DNA of 47,534 bases from Plantactinospora alkalitolerans (GCF_015690345.1 NZ_JADPUN010000258.1:1-47534), one strand, 5' to 3'; counted from the stretch's first letter, positions 8,933-18,342 are shown. Numbers and translations: made by a program. The notes: a model not told the origin generated them from the sequence alone.

Positions 8933-8959
8933 CTGGCACTCGACTCTAGCGAGTGCCAG
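8933..8959. promoter_or_regulatory. CIRCE operator (HrcA binding site)
   Basis: CTGGCACTC, 9 nt (GACTCTAGC), GAGTGCCAG: a perfect 9-bp inverted repeat with the diagnostic 9-nt spacer. It matches the CIRCE consensus TTAGCACTC-N9-GAGTGCTAA except at the outer bases, a common GC-rich variant. It lies directly upstream of hrcA. Confidence 0.95.
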
Positions 8960-9122
8960 TCTACGACCAAGGCGTACCGGACGCGATGATCGTTTGGAAG
9001 GGCTGCCTGAGCCCGGACAACAGGCTTGCCCGGACACCCTACCCCGGCTGACCTAACAGGTACGGTCGGCTATTGTCCAGATCCGATCGGGAGCGTGGCT
9101 GGCGTCACTTGATCCGGGCACC

Positions 9123-9128
9123 TACCGT
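9123..9128 (+). promoter_or_regulatory. Candidate -10 element of leaderless DUF4870 gene
   Basis: TACCGT followed by 7 nt and the ATG at 9136. Confidence 0.45.
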
Positions 9129-9135
9129 GACCCCC

Positions 9136-9789
9136 ATGACTGAACCACCTCGCCCTCCCGGAGACTACGGCCCGGGTGGTCCGCCACACGATCCGTACTC
9201 GCCGGGCGCACCCCCGCCGACCTCCGGCGGCGGCGCATATCCCCCGCCGACCTCCGGCGGTGGCGCATATCCCCCGCCGACCTCCGGCGGAGGCGCGTAC
9301 CCCCCGCAGGGCGGCTACCCCCCGCAGGGTGGTTATCCCCCGCAGGGCGGTTATCCCCCGCAGGGCGGTTATCCCCCGCAGGGCGGTTACCCCCCGCAGG
9401 GTGGTTATCCGCAGGGCGGTTACCCGCCACCGGGCGGCCAGTACGGCGCCCCGGCCGGCTACGCCACCAACGACGAGAAGACCTGGGCCCTGATCGCCCA
9501 CTTCGGCGGGATCATCGCGGGTTTCATCGCCCCGTTGGTCGCGATGCTGGCGAAGGGGAACGAGTCGCCGACCGTCCGGGCGCACGCCGTCGAGGCGCTC
9601 AACTTCCAGATCACCTGGGGCATCGCCTCGATCGTCGCGGTCATCATCGCGATGTGCTCGCTCGGGATCCTGTTCTTCCTGCCGCTGGTCACCTGGCTCG
9701 TGGTGCTCATCTTCTCGATCATGGCCGGCATGAAGGCCAACGAGGGCGTGCTGTACCACTATCCGATGACGATCCGCATGGTCAAGTAA
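9136..9789 (+). CDS. DUF4870 domain membrane protein with Pro/Gly/Tyr-rich N-terminal repeats
   Basis: A 217-aa protein in two parts. Residues 1-110 are low complexity: three [10 protein letters not shown] units, then six PPQGGY units and a shortened one, probably disordered and cytoplasmic. Residues about 112-217 form a DUF4870/Tic20-like membrane domain: [18 protein letters not shown], several hydrophobic helices, [10 protein letters not shown], and an amphipathic Gly/Leu-rich helix. The molecular function of DUF4870 is not known. ATG at 9136 is chosen because TACCGT lies 7 nt upstream and no longer form has a ribosome-binding site. A perfect GC hairpin follows the stop. Similar proline-rich actinobacterial envelope proteins carry such tails. 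Confidence 0.88.
   Translation: MTEPPRPPGDYGPGGPPHDPYSPGAPPPTSGGGAYPPPTSGGGAYPPPTSGGGAYPPQGGYPPQGGYPPQGGYPPQGGYPPQGGYPPQGGYPQGGYPPPGGQYGAPAGYATNDEKTWALIAHFGGIIAGFIAPLVAMLAKGNESPTVRAHAVEALNFQITWGIASIVAVIIAMCSLGILFFLPLVTWLVVLIFSIMAGMKANEGVLYHYPMTIRMVK
9211..9423 (+). repeat. In-frame 30-bp and 18-bp tandem repeats
   Basis: Three 30-bp units start at 9211, 9241 and 9271 ([10 protein letters not shown]). Six 18-bp units start at 9301, 9319, 9337, 9355, 9373 and 9391 (PPQGGY), then one 15-bp unit. Units differ mainly at wobble positions. Confidence 0.92.
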
Positions 9790-9816
9790 CCCTCGTACCC
9801 GTTCGAACCTCGAAGT

Positions 9817-9842
9817 GGCCCGTGCCGGCTCCGGCACGGGCC
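9817..9842. terminator. Hairpin terminator candidate after DUF4870 gene
   Basis: GGCCCGTGCCGG, CT, CCGGCACGGGCC: a perfect 12-bp inverted repeat 28 bp past the stop codon. The remaining gap to 9949 is purine-rich low-complexity sequence with repeated GGAGCGG/CGAAG words and no ORF I would support. Confidence 0.7.
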
Positions 9843-9949
9843 ACCGCCGACTCCACCCGACGAAGCGGAACGGAGCGGAGGACGGCGGACGCAACGGGAG
9901 CGGGGCCGAAGTGGAGCCGGCCAGAGCAGGGCGGAGCGGGGCGAAGTGG

Positions 9950-11173
9950 TCAGGGCAGCAGGTCGCGGACGACGGCGTCGGCGAGCAGCCGCCCGCGCAG
10001 GGTGAGGACGGCGCGTCCCGCGTCGTACTCCGACCGGTCCAGCAGACCGGCGTCGTAGGCCCGGTGAGCACCCGCCCGACCCGCGTCGTCCAGGGTCGCC
10101 AGCGGCAGGCCGGAGGCCAACCGCAGCCGCAGCATCACGTCCTCGACCTGCTGGTCCGCGGCCGACAGCAGCTCCCTGGCCTGGCCGGGGGAGGTTCCCG
10201 CCGCGAGCCGGGCCGCGTACGTCGCCGGATGCTTCACGTTCCACCAGCGGACCCCGCCGACGTGGCTGTGCGCGCCCGGCCCGAGACCCCACCAGTCCCC
10301 GCCGGCCCAGTAGAGCAGGTTGTGCCGGCACCGCGCGGCCGGCGTCCGAGCCCAGTTGGACACCTCGTACCAGGAGAAACCCGCACCGGACAGCGCCTCC
10401 TCCGCGGCCAGGTAGCGGTCTGCCGCGATGTCGTCGTCCGGGTACGGCAGCTCGCCCCGCCGCATCCGGGCCGCCAACCGGGTGCCGTCCTCCACGATCA
10501 GGGCGTACGCGCTGACGTGGTCGACCCCGGCGTCGATCACCGTCGCCAGCGACGTCGCGAAGTCGTCCGCGCTCTCCCCCGGCGTTCCGTAGATCAGGTC
10601 CAGGTTGACGTGGTCGAACCCGACCTCCCGAGCTTCCCCGACGGCCTGGATCGCGCGGCCGGCGGTGTGCCGCCGGTCGAGGATCGCGAGCACTCCGGGC
10701 GACGCCGACTGCATGCCGAGGGATATCCGGTTGTAGCCGGCGGCCCGCAGCTCCTTCAGCGACTCCCGGGTCACCGACTCCGGGTTCGCCTCCGTGGTGA
10801 CCTCGACGTCGCCGGCCAGGCCCCACAGCCGGTCGATGCCGTCCAGGATCCGGGCGAGATCGTCGGCTGGGAGCAGGGTGGGCGTGCCGCCGCCGACGAA
10901 GACCGTGTCGACCCGGGCCGGCGGCCGGTCCCCCAGTACCCGACCGGCCATCGCCAGCTCGGCGAGGACCTGGTCGACGTAGCCGTCCCGGTCCGCGTTC
11001 CCGCCGAGTTCAGCCGGGGTGTACGTGTTGAAGTCGCAGTAGCCGCAGCGGCTCGCGCAGAACGGCACGTGGACGTAGACGCCGAACCCCCGGGCTCCCA
11101 CGGTCGCGCGCGCGGCGTCGGGCAGCGAGCCGTCGACGGGTACGGGTTCACCCTCTGGGAGCACTCCTGGCAT
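9950..11173 (-). CDS. hemW: Radical SAM heme chaperone HemW (formerly HemN-like)
   Basis: A 407-aa radical S-adenosylmethionine protein. VHVPFCASRCGYCDFN (about residues 34-49) holds the CxxxCxxC ligands of the 4Fe-4S cluster and the HemW-type extra residues. VFVGGGTPTLL, TTEANPE, SLGMQSAS and VNLDLIYGTPGES are the usual barrel motifs. The C-terminal HemN domain follows (YWAGGDWWGLGPGAHSH). HemW family members bind and transfer heme; only true HemN oxidises coproporphyrinogen, and many older annotations say so for this family. Length and motifs suit HemW. It diverges from the enoyl-CoA hydratase gene with only 17 bp between the starts. Confidence 0.93.
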   Translation of the reverse strand: MPGVLPEGEPVPVDGSLPDAARATVGARGFGVYVHVPFCASRCGYCDFNTYTPAELGGNADRDGYVDQVLAELAMAGRVLGDRPPARVDTVFVGGGTPTLLPADDLARILDGIDRLWGLAGDVEVTTEANPESVTRESLKELRAAGYNRISLGMQSASPGVLAILDRRHTAGRAIQAVGEAREVGFDHVNLDLIYGTPGESADDFATSLATVIDAGVDHVSAYALIVEDGTRLAARMRRGELPYPDDDIAADRYLAAEEALSGAGFSWYEVSNWARTPAARCRHNLLYWAGGDWWGLGPGAHSHVGGVRWWNVKHPATYAARLAAGTSPGQARELLSAADQQVEDVMLRLRLASGLPLATLDDAGRAGAHRAYDAGLLDRSEYDAGRAVLTLRGRLLADAVVRDLLP

Positions 11174-11178
11174 ACGAC

Positions 11179-11184
11179 TAGTGT
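11179..11184 (+). promoter_or_regulatory. Candidate -10 element in the 17-bp hemW/ECH divergent gap
   Basis: TAGTGT lies 6 nt before the ATG at 11191. It overlaps the palindrome ACTAGT (11178-11183). On the opposite strand CACACT lies 6 nt before the hemW ATG, so both genes may start leaderless from overlapping promoters. Confidence 0.4.
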
Positions 11185-11190
11185 GCCGGC

Positions 11191-11976
11191 ATGACCTCAG
11201 TCCCCGACGCGCTCGTCCGGGTGTCGACCTCGCACGGAGTGACGACTCTCACCCTGGACAGCCCGCACAACCGGAACGCGCTCTCCACTCCGCTGATGAC
11301 CCAGTTGCTCGCCGAGCTGGCCACCGCGGTGGCGGACGACACCGTCCGGGTGGTGGTGCTCTCGCACGCCGGGCCGGTCTTCAGCTCGGGCGCGGATCTG
11401 AAGGAGACGGCGGCGGCGTACCGGGACGGCACCGTGCCGGTGGCGATGCTGGGTGACGTGCTGGCGGCGATCTGGGAGTGTCCGAAGCCGGTGGTGGCCC
11501 GGATCGGCGGCCCGGCCCGGGCCGGTGGGGTGGGTCTGGTCGCGGCGGCCGACATCGCGATCTGTGCCCAGGAGGCGACGTTCGCCTTCACCGAGGTACG
11601 GCTCGGGGTCGTTCCGGCGGTCATCTCGTCGACCGTGCTGCCCCGGCTGCAACCCCGGGCCGCGGCGGAGCTCTACCTGACCGGGGACGTCTTCGATGGG
11701 CGCCGGGCGGCCGAAATCGGACTGGTCACCACGGTCACGACGGCAGAGGCCCTCGACGAGACGGTGGCCTCGTACTGCCTCGCACTGGTCCGGGGCGCAC
11801 CGGGCGCCCTGGCCGGCGCCAAGGAGTTGCTGCGGCGTCCGCCGGCACAGGGCTTCCGGACCGGGCTGGCCGAGCTGACCGAGCTGTCGACCCGGTACTT
11901 CCACTCGGCGGAGGGTCGGGAGGGCGTTGCCGCGTTCGGCGAGAAACGGCCTCCCCGATGGGTACCCAGCAGCTGA
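11191..11976 (+). CDS. Enoyl-CoA hydratase/isomerase family protein
   Basis: A 261-aa crotonase-fold enzyme, expected to act on acyl-CoA thioesters. TLDSPHNRNALS is the N-terminal family motif. FSSGADLKE provides the first oxyanion-hole segment, RIGGPARAGGVGLVAAADI the second (the common form has NG-A-GGG), and FTEVRLGVVPAVIS contains a Glu in the usual catalytic region. The second oxyanion segment reads GPARAGGVG rather than the common G-x-A-x-GGG, but stays glycine-rich. Length is normal. The start is supported by spacing to TAGTGT. The specific reaction (beta-oxidation, amino-acid catabolism or isomerisation) is not resolved. Confidence 0.92.
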   Translation: MTSVPDALVRVSTSHGVTTLTLDSPHNRNALSTPLMTQLLAELATAVADDTVRVVVLSHAGPVFSSGADLKETAAAYRDGTVPVAMLGDVLAAIWECPKPVVARIGGPARAGGVGLVAAADIAICAQEATFAFTEVRLGVVPAVISSTVLPRLQPRAAAELYLTGDVFDGRRAAEIGLVTTVTTAEALDETVASYCLALVRGAPGALAGAKELLRRPPAQGFRTGLAELTELSTRYFHSAEGREGVAAFGEKRPPRWVPSS

Positions 11977-12058
11977 GTTCCCGGGCGGTCGGAAGACACA
12001 TACCGGGCCGGATACGGCGTTCCGCACCTGGTGTGCCGAAGATTACGACTGGGCGAAG

Positions 12059-12064
12059 TAGGCT
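12059..12064 (+). promoter_or_regulatory. Candidate -10 element upstream of lysozyme-like gene
   Basis: TAGGCT directly before an upstream GTG at 12065. That GTG would lie inside the promoter, which supports the later start at 12092 with a short leader carrying AAAAGGGG. Confidence 0.4.
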
Positions 12065-12091
12065 GTGTCGCACTATCGAAAAGGGGTGGCG

Positions 12092-12946
12092 GTGCGGACT
12101 CGGGCGATGGTGGCGGCGGGAGTCGCGCTGGCAGCGGTCGCCGGTTTCGGCGTCTATCTGAGCGCCCGCGAGTTCGGGCACAAGCTGCCCCTGCCGACGG
12201 TCGCCCGCGGCTGCGTGGTCGAGGCGGACGGTCGGGTCGCCCTCAACGCCGAACAGATGGCAAACGCGGCGACGATCGCCGCCGTCGGCATCCGGCGCAA
12301 GATGCCCGAGCGGGCCGTGGTGGTGGCGCTCGCGACCGCCTTCCAGGAATCCCGGTTACGCAACCTGAGCGGTGGCGACCGGGACTCGCTCGGGCTATTC
12401 CAGCAACGGCCGAGCCAGGGCTGGGGGACGCCGGAGCAGATCCAGGACCCCCGCTACGCCGCCACCAAGTTCTACAACGCGCTCCGCAAGGTCCGTGGCT
12501 GGGAGCGGATGGAGATCACCGACGCGGCGCAGAAGGTGCAGCGCTCGGCCTTTCCCCGGGCGTACCAGCAGTGGGCGGACGAGTCGACCGTGCTGACCCG
12601 GGCGCTGCTCGGCAACGCCACCGGCGCGGTGGCCTGCACCGTGGGCCGGGAGCCCGCGATGCGCGGTGACGCGGCGGCCGCCGCCCTCACCGCCGGTCTG
12701 AAGCTCGACTGGGGGCGCCTGGAGACGTCGGTCCCGGCGGAGTTGACCGGTCTGGCCGTACCGATCGCGGACGCACGGGTGGGCTGGCGCTACGCGCACT
12801 GGCTCGTGTCGCACGCCGACGACCACGGGGTGAAGACGGTCCGGTTCGCCAACCTGGAATGGACCGCGGACGGCGGCACATGGGCGAAGGTGCGGGATGA
12901 CTCGGCCACCCCGGATCGAGTGATCGCCGAGGTCTTCGCCGACTGA
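12092..12946 (+). CDS. Secreted or membrane-anchored lysozyme-like (transglycosylase-like) protein
   Basis: A 284-aa protein with an N-terminal hydrophobic segment (MVAAGVALAAVAGFGVYL) that can be a signal peptide or anchor. The mature part contains AFQESRLRNLSGGDRDSLGLFQQRPSQGWG, with a Glu in a context like the catalytic Glu of lytic transglycosylases (shown here only as family resemblance). Paralogues in actinobacteria are often annotated only as hypothetical or, wrongly, as heavy-metal transporter. GTG at 12092 follows AAAAGGGG at good spacing. The C-terminal 100 residues (from about PAELTGLAVPIADARVGW) look like a substrate-interaction or cell-wall domain that I do not recognise. Cell-wall remodelling is inferred, not shown. 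Confidence 0.75.
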   Translation: MRTRAMVAAGVALAAVAGFGVYLSAREFGHKLPLPTVARGCVVEADGRVALNAEQMANAATIAAVGIRRKMPERAVVVALATAFQESRLRNLSGGDRDSLGLFQQRPSQGWGTPEQIQDPRYAATKFYNALRKVRGWERMEITDAAQKVQRSAFPRAYQQWADESTVLTRALLGNATGAVACTVGREPAMRGDAAAAALTAGLKLDWGRLETSVPAELTGLAVPIADARVGWRYAHWLVSHADDHGVKTVRFANLEWTADGGTWAKVRDDSATPDRVIAEVFAD

Positions 12947-13179
12947 GTCGGAACTGGCGACTTTCGCTAACCCGCAGTGATTGCACAAACGTGCATATCG
13001 GTATCACCACCCCGATTCTCCTAAGATTTCGTTGCTTAGAGTCAAGCTCTCGCTGCCCTCCGTACCACCGGTTGACCCTCGCTGATCCGCCGGCACAGCG
13101 CCGGGCTCGGGCTCTTGCCGAGAGGGTTAGGATCGGCAGCCTGTGTGCTCAGAAAGAGTTTCACCCTTATGGGGAGGGG
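12947..13179 (+). promoter_or_regulatory. Intergenic region upstream of the PhyH gene, with small inverted repeat
   Basis: A 233-bp gap, more AT-rich than its flanks at 12960-13045. TGCAC-AAAC-GTGCA (12982-12995) is a perfect 5-bp inverted repeat. No ORF is supported: the frame open from 12991 lacks a ribosome-binding site and has no domain before 13180. Confidence 0.4.
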
Positions 13180-14091
13180 ATGGACACGGTGTTCGATTAC
13201 GGCGGCCGGACCGGATACGAGCCGATCAGTGACACGGATCGCAAGGAGTTCCACGAGCAGGGTTTCATGTTGCTCCGCAACGTCCTGACCGAGGATCACC
13301 GCGCGGCCCTGGAGGAGGCGGTCGACCGGGTCTACGCCGAGGAGAAGGCCGCCGGCAACACCACCAAGGACGGCACCCTGCACCTGCTGGGCTTCCTGGA
13401 GCGGGACGAGCTCTTCGGCGAACTGCTCACCCACCCGATCGCCTTTCCCTACATGTGGGGCCTGGCGGGGTGGAACATCTACACCCACCACAACCACCTG
13501 GACGTGACGCCTCCGGCGCTGGAGCCGGAGAAGCCGTACTGGGGCTGGCACCAGGACGGCTACCGGCAGAACTCGGATCCCGAGACGATGGACCCGAACC
13601 TGCCCCGGCCGATGTTCTCGCTCAAGATCGCCTACGTGCTCTCCGACCTGTCGGAGAAGGGCCGGGGTGCGACCAAGGTGATCCCGGGCAGCCACCTGTG
13701 GAACTCGCTGCCGCGCCCGGCCGACCTGTCGGTGCAGAACCCCGATCCCGAGGGCACCGTCGAGATCACCGCCAACCCCGGCGACGCGTTCATCTTCGAC
13801 CGGCGCCAGTGGCACTCGCGGTCCACGAACCTGTCCAGCATCACCCGCAAGATGCTCTTCGTCGGCTACACCTACCGGTGGATCCGCCCGCTGGACGAGC
13901 TGCACCCGGACAAGGACGGCCAGTGGTACGCCAACCGCACGCCCGTCCAGCGCCAGCTGCTGGGTGAGGGCACGCACACGGCCAACTACTGGGGCATCAA
14001 CTGGAACGGCTACGTGGACGACGAGATCCCGCTGCGCAAGGAACTCAAGGAGCGGGGCCTGCTCGACCGCAGCATCCCCTGGCTGCGCTGA
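13180..14091 (+). CDS. Phytanoyl-CoA dioxygenase (PhyH) family Fe(II)/2-oxoglutarate oxygenase
   Basis: A 303-aa non-haem iron oxygenase. FHEQGFMLLRNVL is the N-terminal PhyH helix/strand. WHQDGYRQ supplies the H-x-D iron ligands, VIPGSHLW is the conserved family turn, and FDRRQWHSRSTNLS supplies the distal His, followed about 9 residues later by Arg in SITRKMLF for 2-oxoglutarate. The start follows GGGGAGGGG. The family hydroxylates small molecules such as phytanoyl-CoA, ectoine and many natural-product intermediates. No ectoine or biosynthetic cluster is visible here, so the substrate is open. The next gene, convergent, is an unrecognised protein with no obvious link. Confidence 0.9.
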   Translation: MDTVFDYGGRTGYEPISDTDRKEFHEQGFMLLRNVLTEDHRAALEEAVDRVYAEEKAAGNTTKDGTLHLLGFLERDELFGELLTHPIAFPYMWGLAGWNIYTHHNHLDVTPPALEPEKPYWGWHQDGYRQNSDPETMDPNLPRPMFSLKIAYVLSDLSEKGRGATKVIPGSHLWNSLPRPADLSVQNPDPEGTVEITANPGDAFIFDRRQWHSRSTNLSSITRKMLFVGYTYRWIRPLDELHPDKDGQWYANRTPVQRQLLGEGTHTANYWGINWNGYVDDEIPLRKELKERGLLDRSIPWLR

Positions 14092-14124
14092 GCCGCGGAA
14101 GCGGCTCCCGGGACCACTGAACCG

Positions 14125-14181
14125 GCCCGGCGTACCGGCCCTGTCCCACGTCATTGGACAGGGCCGGTACGTACGCCGGGC
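14125..14181 (+). terminator. Long hairpin downstream of the PhyH gene
   Basis: GCCCGGCGTACCGGCCCTGTCC pairs, after a 9-nt loop (14147-14155), with a complementary arm ending at 14181. The only interruption is a GTAC insertion in the 3' arm. It lies 33 bp past the stop codon. Confidence 0.8.
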
Positions 14182-14272
14182 GAAACCTATAACCCTCGGT
14201 AATTATCGCCGCATCGCCGCTAATTCCGGAGGAACCCCGGCGACGATACCGATCGGGACATTCTTTGGTGAT

Positions 14273-14309
14273 CGGATCTGTCGTCCCGTGAGCTGCGACG
14301 ACAGATCCG
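14273..14309. repeat. Perfect 13-bp inverted repeat, 11-nt loop
   Basis: CGGATCTGTCGTC (14273-14285) and GACGACAGATCCG (14297-14309). It sits in the 316-bp gap 14092-14407 between convergent genes, with no ORF and no U-tract. It could be a second terminator or a protein-binding dyad. Confidence 0.75.
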
Positions 14310-14340
14310 GCGGGTCGGCTCCCAGCGGGCCACGCCAACC

Positions 14341-14371
14341 GTGAACGTGATTGGAAGCCAATCTGGTTCAC
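14341..14371. repeat. Inverted repeat with internal mismatch
   Basis: GTGAAC, gt, GATTGG, AAG, CCAATC, tg, GTTCAC. It lies 36 bp past the stop of the minus-strand unknown gene, so it may be that gene's terminator. AT content is higher than in the neighbouring hairpins. Confidence 0.7.
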
Positions 14372-14407
14372 GTTCCCGGCGGGTGCCAGGCGCCGGCGTC
14401 CAACTGA

Positions 14408-15244
14408 CTAGGTCAACCGCCCGGACAGCCGGTAGATATCCACGAGAAGATCCCACAACTCGTCGTTCAAGCGCTGGCCATTTTCGTTCGTCAACTGGTG
14501 CGCCGGGCACTTCATCGTCGGAGTCGACGGCACGAGCCGGCTGGGCGGAACACTGGCGAACCGAATCTTCCGCTGATCCTCCGGGCCGACGATCCGGAAC
14601 TTGTCGGGCGCGATCCGGAAGGCGCCTCCGGCGATGTCCGCAACGGTGAACCGCGGATGTTGGATCTCCCTCGGATCCCCCGTGAGATGTCGCATCCGGA
14701 CCATCTCCTGCTCGTCGTGCAGGACGGACAGGCTCGCCAGCAGGGGCGTACTGGCCCGGAGGGTCGTCTCCAGCGCCTGGCCGGACAGACCCACGGCGTC
14801 CCGCCCGTACGCCAGTGCCGACTCCAGACAGATCAACGCCTCCAGCATGGCCAGGCTGATGTTGCGCTTGAACTTGTGCCGCAGTGACGCCGCCAGTTCC
14901 GCAGCGCCGGCGCCGGTCGACGGCACCATCTGATCTTCCCAGACGACCGCATCCCGATGTTCGGCCACGACCGCCATCGAATGATCCAGAACTGCGCCCG
15001 GCCGGTCGAAGAGACCGTCGACCAGATCGCGGAATAGCAGGTCGAGCCTTTGCAGGTTATCGACAAGATCGCGATCCGGGGCGGCGCCTCGCAATTCCGT
15101 CAGCGCGGTGGAAGCGCGCAGTGCCTCAAACCACGCTTCCACCAGCGGCGTGTACACCTCGAGGTACAGCGCCGCCTTGGGGTGCCGATAGGAAAGCTGC
15201 TGATGTGACAACGTAGTGCTTCCCGGGAAAGATTCCGTGGACAC
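14408..15244 (-). CDS. Unrecognised 278-aa protein
   Basis: I do not recognise this protein. It is predicted mostly helical and soluble, with no signal peptide, membrane helix, nucleotide-binding loop or metal motif that I can see. Residues about 20-190 are helix-rich (YLEVYTPLVEAWFEALRAS, LFRDLVDGLFDRPGAVL, LAMLEALICLESALAYG). Residues about 195-240 look like a strand-rich segment (PRFTVADIAGGAFRIAPDKF), followed by a short helical tail. GTG at 15244 has no Shine-Dalgarno sequence; a TTG 12 codons later is an alternative start. Codon use and upstream DNA are less GC-rich than flanking housekeeping genes, which suggests recent acquisition. The codon pattern and long unbroken frame support a real gene. 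Confidence 0.7.
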   Translation of the reverse strand: MSTESFPGSTTLSHQQLSYRHPKAALYLEVYTPLVEAWFEALRASTALTELRGAAPDRDLVDNLQRLDLLFRDLVDGLFDRPGAVLDHSMAVVAEHRDAVVWEDQMVPSTGAGAAELAASLRHKFKRNISLAMLEALICLESALAYGRDAVGLSGQALETTLRASTPLLASLSVLHDEQEMVRMRHLTGDPREIQHPRFTVADIAGGAFRIAPDKFRIVGPEDQRKIRFASVPPSRLVPSTPTMKCPAHQLTNENGQRLNDELWDLLVDIYRLSGRLT

Positions 15245-15267
15245 TTACGGAGCGTAACATCTAAGAT

Positions 15268-15293
15268 CATTTGGTGCAAATGTGAAAATCATA
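15268..15293 (-). promoter_or_regulatory. Promoter/operator candidate of the unrecognised gene
   Basis: TATGAT (minus strand, 15288-15293) matches a -10 consensus. Immediately downstream, CATTTG-GTG-CAAATG (15268-15282) is a perfect dyad that would cover the transcription start. This lies in an AT-rich patch (about 15240-15300) unusual for the window. Confidence 0.5.
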
Positions 15294-15454
15294 ATCACCA
15301 CTCTAGGTGACACCGACCACCTGATCGGCCGATCATCCGATCGTATGACCGTGGTGAATTTAGCGGCTCGGCGCAACGTACGCCAGACCCGAAACCGGAC
15401 ACGTACCGTGCCGAAGCATCGTCGAAGCCGGACGCGGAAGGTCCGGACAAGCAC

Positions 15455-15486
15455 GGGGGCGCCGGACCGAGTCGGCCGGCGCCCCC
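15455..15486 (-). terminator. Hairpin downstream of the GlsB/YeaQ gene
   Basis: GGGGGCGCCGG (15455-15465), 10-nt loop, CCGGCGCCCCC (15476-15486). It lies 23 bp past the stop of the minus-strand gene. Confidence 0.75.
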
Positions 15487-15508
15487 CGATGCTGGGAGAG
15501 TGGAGTGC

Positions 15509-15796
15509 TCAGTAGCGACTCACTCGCCGACGGCGACCGACCCCGGCAACCAGAGCCACCGCCACGGCAGCCAGGACAACCTGGATCAGCAACTCCGTCC
15601 AGTCAATGCCGGGAGTCGCGGTCGCGATGCCGGCGGCGCGGGCGATGACCGTACCGAGCAGTGCGGCACCGACGCCGATGAGCATGGTCAACCAGATCGG
15701 CATGTCCTGGCGGCCCGGTACGACGAGACGACCGAGTGCGCCAATGACGAGGCCGACGATGAGCGCGGTGATGATACCCCAGACGGTGAGTTCCAC
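15509..15796 (-). CDS. GlsB/YeaQ/YmgE family stress-response membrane protein
   Basis: A 95-aa very hydrophobic protein with three predicted membrane helices (GIITALIVGLVIGALGRLVV, WLTMLIGVGAALLGTVIA, LIQVVLAAVAVALVAGV) and a basic C-terminal tail (GRRRRVSRY). The glycine-rich helix I motif G-x-x-x-GxLGRLVVPG is the family signature. These small proteins are also called transglycosylase-associated, but their function is unclear. The GTG start has an excellent AAGGAGG. A hairpin follows the stop. Confidence 0.88.
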   Translation of the reverse strand: MELTVWGIITALIVGLVIGALGRLVVPGRQDMPIWLTMLIGVGAALLGTVIARAAGIATATPGIDWTELLIQVVLAAVAVALVAGVGRRRRVSRY

Positions 15797-15871
15797 GGCC
15801 GTCCTCCTTCAGATCAGTCACGTTGTCGTGGTGACAGTTAGATTCCCGAAGGGGGAAAAGCTCAAACCGAC

Positions 15872-16461
15872 CTAGTGACCCAGACGACGCGCCGCATCCC
15901 GGATCGCCGCATCCATCGTGGCGAAGGCCAGAGGGGGTGGATCCGCCAGAGAGAACCAGGTCAGCTCGGTGGACTCGGCCGGGTCGAGCACGATCTCCCG
16001 GGCTTCCAGGGTGGCCAGAAAAAAGTTGTCGAGGACCGGCAGAAACTCGTCCTGGAACTCGTAGCTTCCGACGTACATGCCGATGAAGTCACCGAGGGTG
16101 ATCTCCACGCCCAGTTCCTCGCGAGCCTCCCGTACGGCGGCCTCGGCCGGGTGCTCCCAGCCGTCACAGAATCCCCCCGGCATCTCCCACCGGCCGATCA
16201 TGGGCTCCGCCGCCCGCCGGACCGCCAGAAAACGTGGCCCGGCCGGGGCGGGCGCCGGGGCCGGGTCGGGCGCCTGGGCCGGCTCGGAGGGCTGGGCCGG
16301 CGGGGCGGCCGGGTCCCGGTCGAGCACGATCAGCCCCACCGTGGGGCGGGCGTTGACGAAAAGCTGGTACCCGCAACCGGTGCAGGTCGTCGGGGCGGGT
16401 GCGGACAACGGCGTCGCGCACCGGGGGCAGAAGGAGGCGCTGGGGCCGTACCCCCGAGGGG

Positions 16462-16465
<4 letters not shown>
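15872..16465 (-). CDS. NUDIX hydrolase with N-terminal zinc ribbon
   Basis: A 197-aa protein. Residues 12-35 form a zinc ribbon (CPRCATPL ... CTGCGYQLF), as in NADH-pyrophosphatase-like NUDIX proteins. A proline/alanine-rich linker of about 30 residues ([15 protein letters not shown]) interrupts the NUDIX domain after its first strand. The NUDIX box is intact: [18 protein letters not shown] followed by REELGVE fits G-x5-E-x7-REUXEEXGU. The substrate is a nucleoside diphosphate linked to X, not resolved. Its GTG start overlaps the lepA stop (GTGA), so it is translated from the lepA mRNA. Confidence 0.92.

Positions 16466-18342
<1,877 letters not shown>

Noticed and set aside
9843-9949. Coding sequence in the DUF4870-hemW gap
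   Set aside because: Purine-rich low-complexity words only; no start with ribosome-binding site and no recognisable protein.
12991-13179. N-terminal extension of the PhyH oxygenase
   Set aside because: The added residues match no domain, and a strong GGGGAGGGG precedes the ATG at 13180.
13180-15244. A two-gene natural-product cluster (oxygenase plus unknown protein)
   Set aside because: The genes converge and are separated by several terminator-like hairpins; no other biosynthetic gene is present.
15245-15515. Small ORFs upstream of the unrecognised gene (15245-15454 minus, 15282-15515 plus)
   Set aside because: Basic, low-complexity translations without a ribosome-binding site; they overlap the proposed promoter and the GlsB hairpin.
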